From: Phycisphaerales bacterium
GTDB lineage: Bacteria; Planctomycetota; Phycisphaerae; Phycisphaerales; UBA1924
Length of the DNA: 64,000 bases
Reading direction: 5' to 3'
Assembly: GCA_020831775.1 (NCBI GenBank)
Contig: JAFIFZ010000035.1
Coordinates: 1 to 64,000, forward strand
Of the stretch, positions 17,801 through 26,170 are shown piece after piece. The number at the start of each line of letters is the position of its first letter. Positions within the stretch are counted from its first letter, which is position 1. The notes below the pieces were generated by a model that was not told the origin of the DNA, did no database searches, and saw nothing but the letters and a program-made list of their open reading frames with translations. Position numbers and translations under genes: made by a program.

Positions 17801-20501
17801 AGCCTCCGGCGCGGTCGAAGGGGGCGACGCCGTTGCCGATCTCGACGGCGGCCTCGTCGTTGAAGACGGTGCCGACGAGGTCCTGGCCGGTGCCGCCGCG
17901 ACGCTCGAAAAGCACAACGGAGGTTCCGTCGGGCGCAAAGAGCGTGAGGCGCAAATCGCTGACGAAGCTGTGCTGGATGTTGACGCGGACATTGAGATCG
18001 AGGATCGGCCTGGTCTCGTCGACGGTGAGGGTCGAGATGGTGGAGCCGGTGGGCGGCTGGGTGACGCCGTCGCCCTGGGGGATGCGGAGCGGGTCGTCGG
18101 AGTGGTCTCTTGTGAAGGTGCGTCGGTCCTCGAAGACGAGGTCGACGCCGATGGAGAGGTCGTAGACGCCTGTGCTCTGCGACTGCACGCCGCTGGCGGA
18201 GGTATTGGGGTTGTAATCGATGTTGGGGAAGGCGCTGACGGCGAGGTAGTAGGTGCCGTTGGTGGTGACGAAGTAGTTGATGAGCGAGTCGGAGCCTTCG
18301 TACTGGTCGTTGGCGGCGATCTCGTTGCCCGACGCGTCGAAGAGGCGGAGGTAGGAATCGAGGTTGGAGCCGCCGAGCCTGCGCTGGGCGAAGACCTCTG
18401 CGCGGATCTGTCCGGCGCGTTCGAGTTCGAGGCGGAAGATGTCGACATCGCGGGTGCCGCCGGTGCCGTCGCCGATGACCAGGCCCTGGATGTAGGCCTC
18501 GCCCGAGACGGTGAATGGGACGAGGGTCGCGTTTGCGAGCGTGTCGTTGGGCTCGAAGCTGGAGGTGGCGCCGAGGACGCGGAAGTCGTAGACCTTTTCG
18601 TCGCCCCCGAACTCGTCGCCATTGAGGAAGTTGCCCGCGGTGTCCTTGAAGGCGCCCGGGAGAAGGGTGAGGCGGTACTGATCGACGGGGAGTCGCCTGG
18701 GCGTGAACGGGTTGAGGTTCAGGCCGATGGTGACTTCGCGCGGATCGTCGGGGTTGAGCTCGATCGAGGTGATGCCGATGGGCTGGTCGTCGCCGGTGCC
18801 GAGCTGGCCGTCCTGCCCGGCGCGGAAGAGCGAGATTGCGCCGGCGAAGCCCGAAGAGCTGATGACATCTTCGAGCACGCCCGCGTCGATGTCGTTGCTG
18901 AAGCGGACCGTGATGCTGTCGACCGCCTGACCGGTCACGCGGTCGAGCTGGGTCGTCAGCGGGCCGGGGCTGATCGCGATGGCTTCCGGGCCCTCGACGA
19001 AGAGCGCCTCGAGGGCGGCGGCGATGTTGATCACCCCGCCCGAGGTGACGCGGCCCGTGAGGTTCTCGACGGGGCGCGAGGTCTCGATGAGCAACTCGCG
19101 GACTCGGTCGGCGGAGATGTCCGGGCGGACCGAGCGGATGAGGGCGACTGCGCCGGCGACGATCGGGGCGGCGAAAGAGGTGCCGCTGGTGTACTCGTAG
19201 AGCGCGGTGCCCGGGAGGTTGGACGCTCTGGTGGTGAAGATGTCCTCGCCCGGGGCGGCGACCTGGACGCGCTCTGCGCCGAAGTTGCTGAAGCTGGCGA
19301 GCTCGTCCAGGTTGTTTGTGGCGGCGACGGAGATGATGCCGGGGATGTTGTAGGAGGCGGGGAAGGCGGTGAAGATGGAGTCGTTGTCGTTGGCGTCGTT
19401 GCCGGAGGCGGCGATGAAGATGCCGCCCGCGTTGATGTAGCGCTCGATGGCGGCGCGTTCGCTGGCGATTCCGTCCTCGAAGTCGGCGAAGAAGTCGGAC
19501 CCGAAAGCGCCGTAGCTGTTGTTGCTGGCGACGATGTTGATGCCTCGCTGGCGCATCATGGTGACATAGTCGTGTGCGCCGAGGATTGCGGACTCGAGGA
19601 GGCTGCCGTCGTTGTCGGCGATCTTGATCGCCATGAGCTTGACATCCCAGGCGACGCCGGTGACGCCGATGCCGTTGTTCCCGACGGCGCCGATCATGCC
19701 CGCGACGCCTGTGCCGTGGCCTTCGAGGTCTTGGGGGTTGTTGTTTCCGATGCCGCCGTTGGCGCCGAAGTCCCAGCCGTTGATGTCGTCGATGAAGCCG
19801 TTGCCGCTGGTGTCGGTGCCGTCGGCGACCTCGAGGGGGTTGACCCAGATGTTGTCGCGGAGATCGGGGTGGTTGAGGTCGATGCCGGTGTCGATTACGG
19901 CGACGACGATGTCCTCAGAACCGGTGGTGGTGGCCCAGGCGGCGATGCTGTTGATGTCGGCGCCCGTGACGCCTGTCGGCCCGCTGGGGGGTGGGACAAC
20001 CTGGCCGATGTTCTGGTGGTGCCACTGATCGTTGAAGCGGGGGTCGTTGGGCACATTCTGGGGGGCGCGCCGGGCGAAGTCGGGGTAGAACTCCAGCAGC
20101 CAGTCGTGCTGGGCGACGACCGCGTCGACCGCCGCGGGGCTGGGCATCTGCCCCGAGATGTTGATGACGGCGTTGTGCCCTCGTGCGATCGAGCGGACAT
20201 TCTCGACCGAGAGGCCGAGCTCGGCCGCGACGGCAAGGGCCTTGGTCTCGGCGAGCTCGTGGCCCATCATGTCGGTGAACGAGGCGATCCATTGGTTCTG
20301 AACAGCGCGGACATCGAAACCGCGCCACTCGAACTCAACGATGTGCGAGGCGTTGGCCGAACCGTTCGCGCCGCCATGGTCGGGCGGGAAGGGGCCCATT
20401 GGCACGAACGAGAGCAGCACGCGAGGCTCGAGGGCCTCGAAGCCGCCGCCTGGCACAAAGTCCGAACGACCAGACCGAACATTCCTGCGGTTCGTCGGCA
20501 T
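14883..20501 (-). CDS. Giant secreted subtilisin-like (S8) protease with planctomycete LEPRVLLS tag
   Basis: A 1872-residue exported serine protease. The N-terminus carries FEALEPRVLLS (residues 21-31), a tag common on secreted planctomycete proteins. Residues about 50-145 look like an inhibitory propeptide. The S8 catalytic triad is Asp204 (AVIDTGID), His262 (GHGTGVAG) and Ser442 (GTSFAAP), with the Asn oxyanion region SGNDANDN. Further on are PPC-like domains with YYLAVSAFP-type strands, a P/Homo-B-like domain (HSFVSDLRLTLFAPDGTSV...NWVLRVDDL) and several beta-rich C-terminal domains. No C-terminal anchor is seen. I chose ATG 20501, which has GGAG eight bases upstream, over GTG 20510. It lies between catabolic genes and has its own terminator. 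Confidence 0.9.
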   Translation of the reverse strand: MPTNRRNVRSGRSDFVPGGGFEALEPRVLLSFVPMGPFPPDHGGANGSANASHIVEFEWRGFDVRAVQNQWIASFTDMMGHELAETKALAVAAELGLSVENVRSIARGHNAVINISGQMPSPAAVDAVVAQHDWLLEFYPDFARRAPQNVPNDPRFNDQWHHQNIGQVVPPPSGPTGVTGADINSIAAWATTTGSEDIVVAVIDTGIDLNHPDLRDNIWVNPLEVADGTDTSGNGFIDDINGWDFGANGGIGNNNPQDLEGHGTGVAGMIGAVGNNGIGVTGVAWDVKLMAIKIADNDGSLLESAILGAHDYVTMMRQRGINIVASNNSYGAFGSDFFADFEDGIASERAAIERYINAGGIFIAASGNDANDNDSIFTAFPASYNIPGIISVAATNNLDELASFSNFGAERVQVAAPGEDIFTTRASNLPGTALYEYTSGTSFAAPIVAGAVALIRSVRPDISADRVRELLIETSRPVENLTGRVTSGGVINIAAALEALFVEGPEAIAISPGPLTTQLDRVTGQAVDSITVRFSNDIDAGVLEDVISSSGFAGAISLFRAGQDGQLGTGDDQPIGITSIELNPDDPREVTIGLNLNPFTPRRLPVDQYRLTLLPGAFKDTAGNFLNGDEFGGDEKVYDFRVLGATSSFEPNDTLANATLVPFTVSGEAYIQGLVIGDGTGGTRDVDIFRLELERAGQIRAEVFAQRRLGGSNLDSYLRLFDASGNEIAANDQYEGSDSLINYFVTTNGTYYLAVSAFPNIDYNPNTSASGVQSQSTGVYDLSIGVDLVFEDRRTFTRDHSDDPLRIPQGDGVTQPPTGSTISTLTVDETRPILDLNVRVNIQHSFVSDLRLTLFAPDGTSVVLFERRGGTGQDLVGTVFNDEAAVEIGNGVAPFDRAGGYKPEQSLNAFNSKSAAGNWVLRVDDLKAGDNGFLLDWSLDFTLENQVSGPFEPNDTLSNAADIQSPLRNSGGVTINARIGDGGFGLLDRDLYRFEALRGETLRAVLTSAGTLNTAMRLFNSAGTEIFSVTSADSLNSRIDRFVFTESGTYFLAVSEAANVQYDPNAVTSGTPSATIGDYTLAVTLARGVSDPARSLAGDQLAIGANADGTFRFTQGGVTTGLRYNGLDFLLPAGAQTTGNPIHFFGARVDGGTFRNDGPAGETGIPVTLTDQSDAFNSRIIGDGVFRGMDFTRAVAFANGDSFLAIDVTLRNNTTTKVPGVSWMEAFNPLHGLGLTGGSANTLNDVLSNGSGFLPFASASVTAGGFNQGLSIALAAPANDSRAIATFFSPTEVMRDPSFLLNRPINDPTPGTSDIGAILAASGSNQAMGLAFDLGDVEAGQAVNMRYFIFLGDSLADVRAVYEDLNMGVGTGHLTVNRATPAVEPLQVDPGGRSIADTAPTLPYRLFYPEGFAGPATSTFIPISNPNTEPVRVIVIARYETGFVTDAQGNPVRDVVLADQLLQPGARGGITVTTPDMYQNDTILVERDTPYAIEIRSELPVAATFSHYDEFFFAGGQSGGLGESFLSNVSSDWIFGDVTKGPGVRDFMLFQNPTAQPVKVTATALGEGGQRYELTITLQPYARGGIDIRDASNFTNLNTGQFNQQLPNGNYGFLIEAEGLVVAALSHYDANNRATSGVAGTPGRGSTTGVIPEGQIGLEGDSEKLGLTNPNSTAATVLLKFQFQSGTSYRTTVNVPAFGRQTLDVGSLPNFPADEPYGISFQSPTPVAISLLTQARGDEFAAAYGAAAHTFWGFGEGFRPGQQQQNNNPVFEFLRLFNPTDETATVEIALIYTDGTSDVVRRSIEGNRVREFNIIDELILPERGDGRLFFSITVKSSVPIVAYMSHFDSFFPGGFGTLGTPLGLPIPIPASE

Positions 20502-20643
20502 CACACACACTCCGTCTCGTTGGGCACGGGTCGTCCGGCCCTGGTTTCCGGTTGTGGCTGGGGTGCGTCGGCGGGCCCGGTCGGGCCGCTCACCATGGAC
20601 GCACCGGGGCGACCCTCGCGGGGGTCGCAGGCGGGCTTCGGCC

Positions 20644-20649
20644 AGTATA
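20644..20649 (-). promoter_or_regulatory. Possible -10 box for the giant protease gene
   Basis: TATACT on the minus strand lies about 145 bases upstream of the ATG at 20501, within a 228-bp gap. No convincing -35 hexamer precedes it, so the call rests on the -10 match alone. Confidence 0.3.
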
Positions 20650-20696
20650 TCCGATTTTCGGCCACCGTTGGTTCCTCAGCCCGAAAAGATACCCCT

Positions 20697-20715
20697 GCCC
20701 GGCGTGGCGCCGGGC
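20697..20715 (-). terminator. Hairpin after the third crotonase gene
   Basis: GCCCGGCG (20697-20704) pairs perfectly with CGCCGGGC (20708-20715) around a three-base loop, 15 bases after the stop of the minus-strand crotonase gene at 20730. On that strand it is followed by AGGGGTATCTTTTC, a weak and delayed T run. It probably separates the crotonase transcript from the protease gene. Confidence 0.55.
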
Positions 20716-20729
20716 GTCGCGGCGATACC

Positions 20730-21488
20730 TTAGCGTTTTTTGAGCCCGGCGATGCGGGACCGCTCCTCCGCCCCGCCCGCCAGCGACAGGGAAGCCTCCA
20801 GTGCGGGCTCGCGGAGGCTTCCAGACCCCGTGATCCGGTCCAGCCATCGCCTGGTGGCCGCCGCCGCATCTGGGGGGAGGGCCGCGAGCCGGTCGGCGGC
20901 CGCCCGGGCCGCGGGCTCGACAGAATCCGGCTCCGAGACCAGTTCATCGACCAGCCCGATGCCCAGGGCGTGGGGGGCGTCGAAGAGCTCGGGTTCGAGC
21001 AGGTGGCGCCGGCACGAGCCTGTTCCAACGGATTCTGTGAGGTATGGGGCGGTGACCGCCGGCGAGACCCCCAGCCGGAGGACGGGGTACCCGAAGCGGG
21101 CGGCGTTGTCGGATACGACGAAGTCGGCCCCACCCAGGAGGGCGCAGCCCCCGGCGACCGCAGCGCCCTGCACGCCGATGACCGTGGGAAAAGGTGCGGC
21201 CCGGAGAGCGCGGATCGTTTCCGACAGGCCGCTGAGCAGGGCCCGCATGGTGTCGCCATCGGGATCGGCGGCGCAGAGGTCCAGGTCGAAGCCGGCGCAG
21301 AAGACCTTGCCCTCGCCCAGGAGGAGGAGGGCGCGGGGCGGGTCGGGGGCGGCCGCGGCGTCGTCGATGGCGCGGGCCAGCGAGGCGAGCATCCGCGGCG
21401 TCATGGCGTTGCGTCGCTCGGGGCGGTTGAGCCGGACGGTCAGGACTTGCCCGTCTCTGGCGGAGGTGAGTTCGTTGGGCGGGCTCAC
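20730..21488 (-). CDS. Crotonase-fold protein lacking both hydratase glutamates
   Basis: A 252-residue crotonase-fold protein. The oxyanion-hole regions are intact (VFCAGFDLD about residues 63-71; GAAVAGGCALL about 108-118). Where active hydratases carry Glu in GGGCE and in GxPExxLG, this protein has Ala (GGCAL) and Val (GYPVLRLG). It may therefore be an isomerase, hydrolase or non-hydratase member, or a degenerate paralogue. The GTG start at 21488 overlaps the TGA of the HMG-CoA lyase gene (GTGA), so the two are translationally coupled. Co-expression with HMG-CoA lyase suggests a role near leucine or acyl-CoA breakdown. Confidence 0.85.
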   Translation of the reverse strand: MSPPNELTSARDGQVLTVRLNRPERRNAMTPRMLASLARAIDDAAAAPDPPRALLLLGEGKVFCAGFDLDLCAADPDGDTMRALLSGLSETIRALRAAPFPTVIGVQGAAVAGGCALLGGADFVVSDNAARFGYPVLRLGVSPAVTAPYLTESVGTGSCRRHLLEPELFDAPHALGIGLVDELVSEPDSVEPAARAAADRLAALPPDAAAATRRWLDRITGSGSLREPALEASLSLAGGAEERSRIAGLKKR

Positions 21489-22456
21489 GCCTGGCGTCCC
21501 CCGGCGTGCTTGCCGGCCGGTCTGCCGTGCTTGTCGGCGGTCATGGCCGAGGCAAGGCTCGTTGCCTTGGCCAGGGCGTCGTCGTCGATGTCGGTTGCGA
21601 GGCCGGGCAGGTAGCCCGCGTCGCGGATGGTTCGGACGAGCAGGCCGGTGTCGATGTTGCCTGGCGCGCGCTTGTCGGCTGTCGAGGCGAAGGGGCAGCC
21701 CCCGAGGCCGGCGACGGCGCTGTCGAAAGAGCGGACGCCCCGGTCGAGGGCGGCGCGGACGCAGTCGGCGGCGCGTCCGTGGGTGTCGTGCAGATGGAGG
21801 GTGAGGTGTTCGAGGTAGTGCTCTCCGACGGCTTCGAGCACCGCGTCGAGCATCTGGGTGATCTGCTCGGGCGTGGCGACGCCGATGGTGTCGGCGACAT
21901 CGAGCTCGTCGACACCCAGGGCGACGAGCTTGGAGGCGACCTCGGCGGCTTTGGCGGGGGCGATCGGGCCCTCGAAGGGGCAGGCGATCGCGCAGGAGAG
22001 GTAGGCCCGCACACGCATGGCGCCCGCCCCGGCGAGCTGCAGGACGGGGATGAACCGCTCCAGCGTCTCGTCGATGGTGGCGTTGGTGTTCTTCTTACAG
22101 AATGTTTCGCTGGCTGCGGTGAAGACCGAGACCTTGGAGATCAGGCGCCAGCCGGCGGCTTCGTTGGCGTCGATCGCGCCCTGCACGCCCTTCTCGTTGG
22201 GCACGAGGGCGGAGATCATGGGGGCATCGGCGCTGTGGAGGGTTTCTTCCTGGCCGAGCAGGTCGAAGAGGAGGGGTGCGTCGCCGAGCTGGGGGACCCA
22301 CTTGGGCGAGACGAAGCTCGAAGCCTCGATCTCGTCGACGCCCGATCTGGCCAGCGACATGACAAGCTCCGCCTTGTCGGCGGTCTGCACGATGCCGGGC
22401 TCGTTCTGGAGCCCGTCCCTTGGGGAAACATCCGTGATACGCACGCGCTGCGGCAT
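21485..22456 (-). CDS. mvaB: Hydroxymethylglutaryl-CoA lyase
   Basis: A 323-residue TIM-barrel lyase that splits HMG-CoA into acetyl-CoA and acetoacetate, the last step of leucine degradation. It opens with MPQRVRITDVSPRDGLQNEPG (residues 1-21), where SPRDGLQNE gives the metal-binding Asp and catalytic Arg. Later come the conserved YLSCAIACPFEG block, the metal-ligand histidines in LHLHDTHGR, and the mobile-loop cysteine in GLGGCPFA. The start at 22456 is chosen because homology begins exactly there; the longer reading frame upstream is arginine-rich shadow. It overlaps the following crotonase gene by four bases. Homology to 2-isopropylmalate-type enzymes is more distant. Confidence 0.93.
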   Translation of the reverse strand: MPQRVRITDVSPRDGLQNEPGIVQTADKAELVMSLARSGVDEIEASSFVSPKWVPQLGDAPLLFDLLGQEETLHSADAPMISALVPNEKGVQGAIDANEAAGWRLISKVSVFTAASETFCKKNTNATIDETLERFIPVLQLAGAGAMRVRAYLSCAIACPFEGPIAPAKAAEVASKLVALGVDELDVADTIGVATPEQITQMLDAVLEAVGEHYLEHLTLHLHDTHGRAADCVRAALDRGVRSFDSAVAGLGGCPFASTADKRAPGNIDTGLLVRTIRDAGYLPGLATDIDDDALAKATSLASAMTADKHGRPAGKHAGGRQA

Positions 22457-22497
22457 GTTGGGCAGATGGTACCACGCCGGGCGGGATTGTGCCCGGG

Positions 22498-23175
22498 TTA
22501 TTTCACGCTGGGGAGCTTGGCGATGTCTTCGTCCTTGCCCATGAGGACGAGGACATCGTCGGCGTCGATGGGTTCGGTGGGGCCTGGGACCTCGATGCGG
22601 AGTTCGGTGGCGCCGCCGCCCTGGGCGGGGCGGTCGCGTTTGCAGGCGACGACATGGAGCCCGTAGCGGGCCCGGACCTCGAGCTGGGCGAGGCTTTTGC
22701 CGACCCAGTCCTCGGGGGCGCGGATCTCGACGATCGAGTAGCCCTCGTGGAACTCGATCTGGTTGAGGACCGAGGGGCCGATCAAGCGGTTTGCCCAGCG
22801 GTCGGCGGCCTCGTCTTCGGGCATGACGACGGCGTCGGCCCCGACCCTGCGGAGCACGCGGGCGCTGATGCGGGTGCGGGCGCGGGCGATCACCCGCTGG
22901 ACGCCGAGCTGCTTGAGGGTGACGGTGGCGAGGACGGTCGCTTCGAAGTCGGTGCCGATGCCGATGACCGCCGCGTCGCACTTCTGGACGCCCTTGGAGC
23001 GGAGGGCTGCCTCGTCGGTCCCGTCCATCGCCAGGGCGAGGGCGGCGTAGTCGGCGATCTGCTCGATGCGGTCTCGGTCGCGGTCGATGGCGATGACATC
23101 CTGCCCCGCGTTGGCGAGGTTGCGGACGAGGCGTGTGCCGAATCGTCCCAGACCGATGACTGCGATGGAAGCCAT
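22498..23175 (-). CDS. ktrA: Potassium uptake regulatory subunit, KtrA/TrkA type
   Basis: A 225-residue cytoplasmic gating subunit for a potassium channel-transporter. Residues 1-120 form the TrkA-N Rossmann domain with the nucleotide-binding GLGRFG (8-13) and an acidic D after strand two (IDRD). The TrkA-C domain follows at about 140-215. A single N/C pair makes it KtrA-like rather than the double-domain E. coli TrkA. It follows its membrane partner by 19 bases on the same strand. Confidence 0.92.
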   Translation of the reverse strand: MASIAVIGLGRFGTRLVRNLANAGQDVIAIDRDRDRIEQIADYAALALAMDGTDEAALRSKGVQKCDAAVIGIGTDFEATVLATVTLKQLGVQRVIARARTRISARVLRRVGADAVVMPEDEAADRWANRLIGPSVLNQIEFHEGYSIVEIRAPEDWVGKSLAQLEVRARYGLHVVACKRDRPAQGGGATELRIEVPGPTEPIDADDVLVLMGKDEDIAKLPSVK

Positions 23176-23194
23176 GAGTTCGTCTCCGATCCGC

Positions 23195-24940
23195 TCAGCC
23201 GAGCGAGACCGTTTCGTGAGGGTACGAGTACCGGCCCCCGTGGGCCTTGCCCTGGAGGAGGGCGGCGAAGAGGGCCAGGGCGCCGACGCGCCCGAGGAAC
23301 ATGGTGAAGATGAGCACGACCTTGCTCGCGGAACTCAGTTCTTCGGTGATGCCCAGCGAGAGGCCGGTGGTGGTGCCGGCGCTGATGCACTCGAAGAAAA
23401 TCCGCTCGAAGTCGAAGGGTTCGAGGATGCACAGGAGCAGGGTGGCGGCGAGGATCAGGGCGAGCAGGCTGAAGGCGATGGTCGCGGCCTTCTTTACCAG
23501 CGCGTCGGGGATCGCCCGCCCGAAGGCCTCGGTCTCGTTCCGCTGGCGGAGCGTGGCGATGACCGAGAGGGCGAGGAGTGCGACCGCGACGGTCTTGACC
23601 CCGCCCGCGGCCGAGCCGGGCGAGCCCCCGATGAGCATCAGCACCATCAGCGAGAAGCGGCTGCCTGGCGCCAAATCCTCCATCGGCAGGGTGTTGAAGC
23701 CGCTGGTCCGGCCCGCGAGCGCCATGAACTGGGCGTCGGCCATGGTCTGCCCGAGCCCGGCGAAACCGGCGTAGGCGAGCTGCGAGCTGAGGATCGCGAC
23801 GAATCCGAAGAGGTAGACGATCAGCGTCGTCGAGATCACCAGCTTGGAGTGGAGGGTGAGCCTCGGGGGCTTGTGCCCCTTCCGCCTTGCTCTCTTGCGG
23901 GCCGGCGGCCAGATCACGCGTCCGATGTCCTGGAGCACGAAGTAGCCCGTGCTGCCGATGACAACCAGCGTGAGCACGAGCAACTGCGCGAGCATCGCGG
24001 TGCGGTAGGGGACCATGCTCTCGCCGGTGAGGTCGAACCCGGCGTTGCAGAAGGCGCTGACGGAGTGGAAGAGGCTCAGGCCGACGCGCTGGATCGTGCC
24101 GATCTCCGAGCCGTCGACGGAGCGCCAGAGGGGGAACATCGCCGCGGCGAGGGCGAGTTCGATGATGATCGTTGCGATGACGATGAAGCGGATAAACGAG
24201 GTGATCTTGTGGGCGGGGTACTGCTCCATCGCGCCCGACAGGGTGATGTTCTGTCGGAACGAGAGCCTGCCGCCCAGGAGCAGGGCGAGCGTCGAGCCGA
24301 AGATGATCAGGCCCAGCCCCCCGAGCTGGATGAAGACGCCGATGATCGTGTGCCCGACGGGCGTGAAGTCGCTCAGTGTCTCGCGGACGGTCAGCCCGGT
24401 GACGCAGACCGCGGAAGTCATGGTGAAGAGGGCGTCGACCCAATTGATGGGGTTGTCTTCGGGCGTGGCGACGGGGAGTTTGATCAGCAGCGTGCCGCTG
24501 GCGATCAGGAAGATGAACGAGAGCGGGAAGAGCAGCGAAGGGTTGACGAGGCGGCTGGAGAGGAAGGCGTTGAGCCTCCAGAGCTCTCGCAGCAGCAGGA
24601 ACACCATCGCGCCGTGGGCTGTGAGGGACCCAGGGCCGTAAACCGCACCGGCGATGATCCCCAGGACGACGAGCACGCCCAGCGAGACATCGAGCAGGCG
24701 GGCCGGCGCATCGGGCAGCTTGCGGGCCCGCATCCGGATCAGGACGACCAGGGTCGCGGCGGCCAGCGCCTGCACCACCTGCGGCAGGGCGGGGTGCAGC
24801 GGGGGCTCTCTGAAGCCGAGCTGGATGGCGGTCATCCCGACGCCGAGCGTGGCCAGGGCGGTGCCGATGGCGTAGAGCCCGAGCCCCGGCTCGGAGGGCT
24901 TTCGGATGCGCTTGATCAGTGGGCGTGGTTCGGTGCTCAT
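23195..24940 (-). CDS. ktrB: Potassium uptake membrane subunit, KtrB/TrkH type
   Basis: A 581-residue membrane protein of the TrkH/KtrB superfamily that moves potassium, coupled to KtrA. It has four M1-P-M2 repeats. Selectivity-filter-like glycine turns are visible in TSAVCVTGLT, SAFCNAGFDLTG, LAGRTSGFNT and SAGTTTGLSLG. Roughly 120 residues of N-terminal hydrophobic helices precede the first repeat. The ATG at 24940 is chosen (MSTEPRPL), because the sequence upstream in frame is the promoter region of a divergent regulator. The gene is first in the operon with ktrA. Confidence 0.92.
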   Translation of the reverse strand: MSTEPRPLIKRIRKPSEPGLGLYAIGTALATLGVGMTAIQLGFREPPLHPALPQVVQALAAATLVVLIRMRARKLPDAPARLLDVSLGVLVVLGIIAGAVYGPGSLTAHGAMVFLLLRELWRLNAFLSSRLVNPSLLFPLSFIFLIASGTLLIKLPVATPEDNPINWVDALFTMTSAVCVTGLTVRETLSDFTPVGHTIIGVFIQLGGLGLIIFGSTLALLLGGRLSFRQNITLSGAMEQYPAHKITSFIRFIVIATIIIELALAAAMFPLWRSVDGSEIGTIQRVGLSLFHSVSAFCNAGFDLTGESMVPYRTAMLAQLLVLTLVVIGSTGYFVLQDIGRVIWPPARKRARRKGHKPPRLTLHSKLVISTTLIVYLFGFVAILSSQLAYAGFAGLGQTMADAQFMALAGRTSGFNTLPMEDLAPGSRFSLMVLMLIGGSPGSAAGGVKTVAVALLALSVIATLRQRNETEAFGRAIPDALVKKAATIAFSLLALILAATLLLCILEPFDFERIFFECISAGTTTGLSLGITEELSSASKVVLIFTMFLGRVGALALFAALLQGKAHGGRYSYPHETVSLG

Positions 24941-25052
24941 GGCGTCGGCGTCGAGTCGAGCCGCAAGGGTAAGGGGTGTGCGGGGGCGTAGGGGTCGGGA
25001 GTGGCGGCGTGCGCCGATTGTCGGTAGATTTCGGACCGAACACGGGGCATCC

Positions 25053-26045
25053 ATGAAACAGACACGCCTGCTCAGACTCCTGAAACTGCTCACCCTGATT
25101 CAGGGTGGCTCAAGATGGACGCCGACGAAGCTCGCCGAGGCCTGCGGCGTCAAGGAGCGGACGATCTTCCGCGACCTCTCGGATCTGCGGGCGACGGGGA
25201 TCCCGATCCGGTTCGACAACGCGAGCAAGGAGTACCGGGTCGACCCGGACTTCTTTCTGCCTCCGGTGCAGTTGACGCGGGACGAGGCGCTGGCGCTCTC
25301 GGTGCTGTGCGAGCATGTGGCGGGGTCGGAGCAGATCGCGTTTACGGGCCCGGCGTGGCGGGCGATGCAGAAGGTGCGTGCCGCGATGCCTGCGGAGGTG
25401 CGCGAAGAGGTCGAGAAGCTGGGCGGCGCGCTGAGCGTGCGGGTGGGGGCGTCGAGCCCGCCCGACGGGTACGCGGATGTGTTCGAGCGATTGCAGGAGG
25501 CGGTGGGGAATCGGCGGGCGCTGGTCTGCCGCTACGAGTCGCTAAGCGGATCTGGAGAGGGCGAGGCGTTCGACTTCGAGCCCTACGCGCTGTTTTTCTC
25601 GGTGCGGGCGTGGTACGCGGTGGGGTTCCACGCCGGTCGGGGCGAGGTGCGGACGCTGAAGCTTTCGCGCTTCACGCAGGCGAAGCCGACGGAGCGTCCG
25701 TATGAGATCCCCAAGGACTTCAGCCTTGATGCGCACATCGGCAACGCGTGGCGGATGATCCCGGGCGAGCCGGAGTACGAGGTCGAGATCGTCTTCGAGC
25801 CGTCGTTTTCTGAGACGGTCGCCGACACGCTCTGGCACAAGACGCAGACGGTCGAGGAGCACGAGGACGGTCGGGTGACCTTCCGGTGCACGGTCGCGGG
25901 GCTGGACGAGATCGTGTGGTGGGTGCTGTCGATGGGGCCGCACTGCCGCGTGGTCAAGCCCGAGGCGCTGGCGTCGCGCGTGCGGGAGCTTTCCGAGCGG
26001 ACGGCGGCGAGGTACCGGGCGTCTGGTTCGCGGGCGGGGCTGTAG
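25053..26045 (+). CDS. YafY-type HTH/WYL-domain transcriptional regulator
   Basis: A 330-residue DNA-binding regulator. A DeoR-like winged helix-turn-helix occupies residues about 8-58 (TPTKLAEACGVKERTIFRDLSDL). The central WYL-like domain follows at about 145-225, with R-x-W-Y-A-V-G-F in FSVRAWYAVGFH, and a WCX-like C-terminal region ends the protein. Such proteins sense a ligand, in some cases a nucleic acid, through WYL; the target here is unknown. It starts 112 bases from the divergent potassium operon, so that operon is one possible target. Confidence 0.88.
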   Translation: MKQTRLLRLLKLLTLIQGGSRWTPTKLAEACGVKERTIFRDLSDLRATGIPIRFDNASKEYRVDPDFFLPPVQLTRDEALALSVLCEHVAGSEQIAFTGPAWRAMQKVRAAMPAEVREEVEKLGGALSVRVGASSPPDGYADVFERLQEAVGNRRALVCRYESLSGSGEGEAFDFEPYALFFSVRAWYAVGFHAGRGEVRTLKLSRFTQAKPTERPYEIPKDFSLDAHIGNAWRMIPGEPEYEVEIVFEPSFSETVADTLWHKTQTVEEHEDGRVTFRCTVAGLDEIVWWVLSMGPHCRVVKPEALASRVRELSERTAARYRASGSRAGL

Positions 26046-26170
26046 CGGAACAGGGATCGGGAGGGAATCACCGACCACGGGCCGGGGTTGTCGACGCGTA
26101 CGCTGTCTTGAGCGATGGCGGCGGGCTGGTTAGCGCGCCGGGCAAGAACAGCGGACCGGAAGGTGATTCG

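Noticed and set aside
17970-21614. A 1214-residue open frame on the plus strand
   Set aside because: It lies opposite the giant protease and the crotonase gene, has the Asp/Gly/Val-rich composition of an antisense shadow in GC-rich DNA, and contains no recognisable domain.
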